This document shows positions 61,201 to 64,000 of a stretch of 64,000 nt of DNA, one piece after another; position 1 is the stretch's first letter, and each line of letters starts with the position of its first letter. Under the pieces are notes generated by a model that made no database searches, was not told where the DNA came from, and saw only the letters and a list, made by a program, of their open reading frames with translations. The DNA is taken from contig JANAVB010029819.1 of assembly GCA_029216955.1 (NCBI GenBank), forward strand, positions 31,360,586 to 31,424,585, read 5' to 3'. Position numbers and translations under genes: made by a program. This DNA comes from Iris pallida (taxonomy: Eukaryota > Streptophyta > Magnoliopsida > Asparagales > Iridaceae).

Positions 61201-63071
61201 CTTCGGGACCACGAGAAGAATTACCCAACTCATGACCTGGAATTGGCGGCAGTAGTGTTTGCTCTGAAGCTATGGAGGCATTACTTATATGGTGACCGAG
61301 TGGAGATATACACAGATCACAAAAGTCTGAAGTACATCTTTACCCAGAAGGAACTGAACATGAGGCAGAGAAGATGGTTGGAGTTGATCAAGGATTATGA
61401 CGTGGAGCTTCAGTATCATCCAGGCAAGGCTAATCTGGTAGCAGACGCTCTCAGCAGAAGAGGCGGCGCATTTATGTTGACAACGCAGAGACATATCTTA
61501 GAAGACCTTCAGGAGATGGGCATTGAAGTTATACTTTCTAGTGATATAGGAATTCTGGCTAGTCTACAAGTTCAATACGACTTGGTAGACAGGATCAAGG
61601 CAGCTCAGGCACAGGACCTAAGGATTCAGAAGCTTAGGACAGAATGTGAGTCAGGACTCAGAAAGGAGATGCAAATCCATGAAGGTGGTACACTTAGGTT
61701 TGGGTCACGCCTATGTGTTCCTAGTGGAGATATCAGACAGGAGGTTATGGCAGAAGCTCACAGTTCTCAATATTCTATTCACCCTGGAGGGACCAAGATG
61801 TACCAAGATATCAAGCAGCACTTCTGGTGGAACGGGATGAAGAGGGAGATAGCTAGGTTTGTTTCCCGTTGCTTGATATGTCAGCAAGTAAAGGCAGAAC
61901 AGCAGAGGCCAGCTGGATTATTACAACCGCTTCCTGTCCCGGAATGGAAATGGGAGCATATTACAATGGACTTTGTGACCGGTTTACCGAGATCACCAAG
62001 TGGTAAAGATGCTATTTGGGTGATAGTAGATCGGCTTACGAAGGTGGCGCATTTTCTATCTTTCAGAGTAGGGCAATCTACAGAAAAGTTGGCAGAGTTG
62101 TATATACAACAGATAGTCAGGCAGCATGGAGTTCCTGTCAGTATTGTGTCGGATCCGGATACCCGCTTTATATCGCATTTTTGGAAGAGCTTACATCATA
62201 GTCTGGGTACCAAGTTAAGATTTAGCACAGCTTACCATCCGCAGACGGACGGGCAATCAGAAAGGACGATTCAGACTTTGGAAGACATGTTGCGAGCTTG
62301 CACTCTAGATTTTGGAGGGTCTTGGGAGAGTCACCTTCACTTGGTCGAGTTCTCATACAACAACAGTTATCAAGCCAGTATCCAAATGGCGCCATTTGAA
62401 GCACTATATGGTAAGAAGTGTAGATCGCCACTAGCATGGGATGATATCGGAGAAAGGAAGATGTTAGGCCCAGAAATGATTGTTCAGACGGTTGAAGTGA
62501 TTAAGGGAATTAGAAAGCGACTTCGTGTTGCACAGGATCGGCATCGTCATTGGGCAGACCAGCATCGTAGGCCGTTAGAGTTCTCTGTTGGGGACCACGT
62601 ATTCTTGCGGATCTCACCTACCCGTGGGGTTATTAGATTTGGCGTTCGCGGGAAACTGAGTCCGCGGTACGTAGGCCCATTTATTATCCTTGATCGGATA
62701 GGCGATGTTGCTTATCGTTTATCACTCCCACCTTCGTTACGAGAGGTGCATGACGTATTTCAGGTATTTCAGTTGCGAAGGTTGTATCGGACCCAAGCCA
62801 TATCCTTGATTATTCTGAGTTGGTTGTTGGTACCAACCTGTCTTACGAGGAACAGCCTGTGTCCATTTTGGACCGAAGAGAGAAGATACTCAAGAACCGA
62901 ACAATTAGTCTTGTCCGTGTTGCTTGGGGTCATCACTCTTTGGGAGAGTCAACGTGGGAACGTGAGGATGATATCCGATCACGGTATCCACACCTGTTTG
63001 ACTCACAAGGTATATCTTTTTCTGTATACCTTGATTGTCTTGATCCCTCATGCTTATCACCTTATGGGTAG
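58242..63071 (+). pseudogene. Gypsy Gag-Pol (gag, protease, RT, RNase H, integrase, chromodomain-like tail); one stop, one frameshift
   Basis: Polyprotein for particle assembly and reverse transcription. Capsid domain: [17 protein letters not shown] ... RDWWEAEE ... [20 protein letters not shown] (58660-59100). Two CCHC knuckles: [14 protein letters not shown] and [14 protein letters not shown] (59296-59400). Protease: [13 protein letters not shown] (about 59745). [22 protein letters not shown] and [11 protein letters not shown] (60370-60700). RNase [17 protein letters not shown] and [12 protein letters not shown]. Integrase: H/H/C/C finger, [17 protein letters not shown] and [13 protein letters not shown]-like [11 protein letters not shown] follows. 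A TAG at 60751-60753 interrupts the frame between RT and RNase H, where related proteins have Gln. At about 62781 a one-base loss shifts frame; the chromovirus tail (VSILDRREK ... ESTWERED) continues to 63071 in the next frame. The integrase SDPD motif has Pro where Arg is usual. The ORF opens without an ATG (see 57579). Confidence 0.93.
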
Positions 63072-63228
63072 AATTGCTTGATATCGTAGATTGATGGATT
63101 TACATATATGTTAGTTGCTATGGGCATTATAAAATGATTGCTTGATTGAATTGCTTGTACTTAGATTGGTTTAGCCCCGATGTTTCTATCTTGCTTGAAT
63201 TTGAAATTTCGAGGACAGAATTTTTTTC

Positions 63229-63242
63229 AAGGTGGGTAGAGA
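63229..63242 (+). other. Polypurine tract before 3' LTR
   Basis: AAGGTGGGTAGAGA directly precedes the LTR start TGTCAC. It follows TTTCGAGGACAGAATTT, the pre-LTR sequence shared with the non-autonomous elements. Confidence 0.65.
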
Positions 63243-64000
63243 TGTCACTCCCCGTTCCCAGAATGCGTATTTTAATACGTATATTGTCTGAATGTATTTA
63301 TTTAGCAATTATCATGTAGTATCCTGTATTTAAATTCCTAATAACTTTATGTTAATTAATTATCTGTATTTTATTATCTGCACTTTATTTTTCTGCAATT
63401 CTATTAGCTGCTCTTTAATTTTCATGTTAATTTATTTCCTACAATTATATTTCTGCAATTTTGTTTCCGTACTTTATTTCCTGTATTTTATTTCCTGCTT
63501 TAGTCTTACTTTCGGGTTAGCCTTATTGGACCCATTGGACCCGGCCCAACTCCCACCAACCACCACCTTTCTATTTAAGTCACCCTCTCCCTTCTCTCTC
63601 CTCATTTAATTTACTTCTTCACCTTTACTCCTCTTCTTTTTCTTCATTACTCTCTCTCCACCTACCAAACCGTAGGCAAGTGCCAACTTGCTTCTTGATG
63701 GATCCCCATTATTATTGTTCCATCATCCTCCTTATTTGATTCAAAGTCTCTTTAGTACTTAGCATTTTCAATTTCCATGGCTAATTTGTTATAGATCTAA
63801 GTTTGTTACATTTTCGGGTTTCTTAGGTTTTGATCTAGTAAACTTTGTTATCTTCAAGTTTTGATGGTTCCATGTTGTAGAGAATTTCGTTCTACCCAAT
63901 TTTGACCTAAGAAAGTTCGAATTTGGACTCTGGATGAAGGTTTTATGGAACTTGGAAGCTTGGGTTGATGGTGTTCTTCTTCTCTGAAACTTGGAGAAGA
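63243..64000 (+). repeat. 3' LTR of young gypsy (first 758 bp)
   Basis: Starts TGTCACTCCCCGTTCCC and follows the 5' LTR to the window end, which corresponds to about 55672 in the 5' LTR, just before the CCGCATG array. About 18 differences are seen by eye, mostly transitions. Confidence 0.93.

Larger units (their letters stand above)
54916..64000 (+). mobile_element. Young Ty3/gypsy retrotransposon (Tekay/Del-like chromovirus), runs off window
   Basis: 5' LTR 54916-58048, internal region 58049-63242, 3' LTR from 63243 (first ~758 bp in window). It is inserted in LTR C; the pentamer before it is CATAT. Gag-Pol is one long frame with a single in-frame stop and a terminal frameshift. Over the overlapping ~757 bp the two LTRs differ at about 18 positions by eye (about 2.4%), indicating a recent insertion. 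Confidence 0.92.

Overview
The window is nuclear DNA of a flowering plant, in a gene-poor region built almost entirely of transposable elements. The evidence is Ty1/copia and Ty3/gypsy LTR retrotransposons with plant-type primer-binding sites, plant L1-type LINEs (DUF4283-like ORF1), a CACTA (En/Spm) element with a tnp2 transposase, a non-autonomous DNA transposon, long (TA)n tracts and one plant peptide-hormone gene (RALF-like). I cannot name the species.

Layout. 1-1961: 5' end of a minus-strand copia element (gag start, primer site, LTR). 1962-6688: minus-strand long LTRs plus a very short internal domain of a non-autonomous gypsy-related element (copy A), with a hairpin-forming minisatellite. 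6689-15814: GC-rich units alternating with (TA)n, split by a minus-strand LINE (7472-14553). 15815-20506: AT-rich debris, a gypsy pol remnant and two opposed LINE remnants. 20753-22003: a DNA transposon with ~125-bp inverted ends. 22475-22702: an intact RALF-like gene, the only convincing host gene. 25532-29850: a CACTA element with decayed tnp2, cut by a plus-strand gypsy (29847-35674) whose pol is missing. 35745-42233: a minus-strand decayed copia element. 42234-44809: a GC-rich block and a LINE remnant. 44900-54915: a probable plus-strand LTR interrupted by a second non-autonomous element (LTR B, ~0.57-kb internal domain, LTR C). 54916-64000: a young plus-strand Tekay/Del-like gypsy inserted into LTR C, running off the window.

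How the parts relate. The gypsy at 54916 and the non-autonomous elements A and B/C share the sequence just after the 5' LTR and just before the 3' LTR, so elements of this gypsy group are plausible helpers for the gutted ones. The 54916 element is nearly intact (one in-frame stop, one frameshift). Its Gag appears to start on a short exon inside the 5' LTR, joined across an intron that contains the LTR end and primer site. Its LTR carries about 25 CCGCATG boxes spaced about 24 bp apart. The LTR arrays of A, B and C consist of units whose flanking arms change together and stay complementary, as in an RNA or DNA hairpin. These LTR architectures are the most unusual content of the window.
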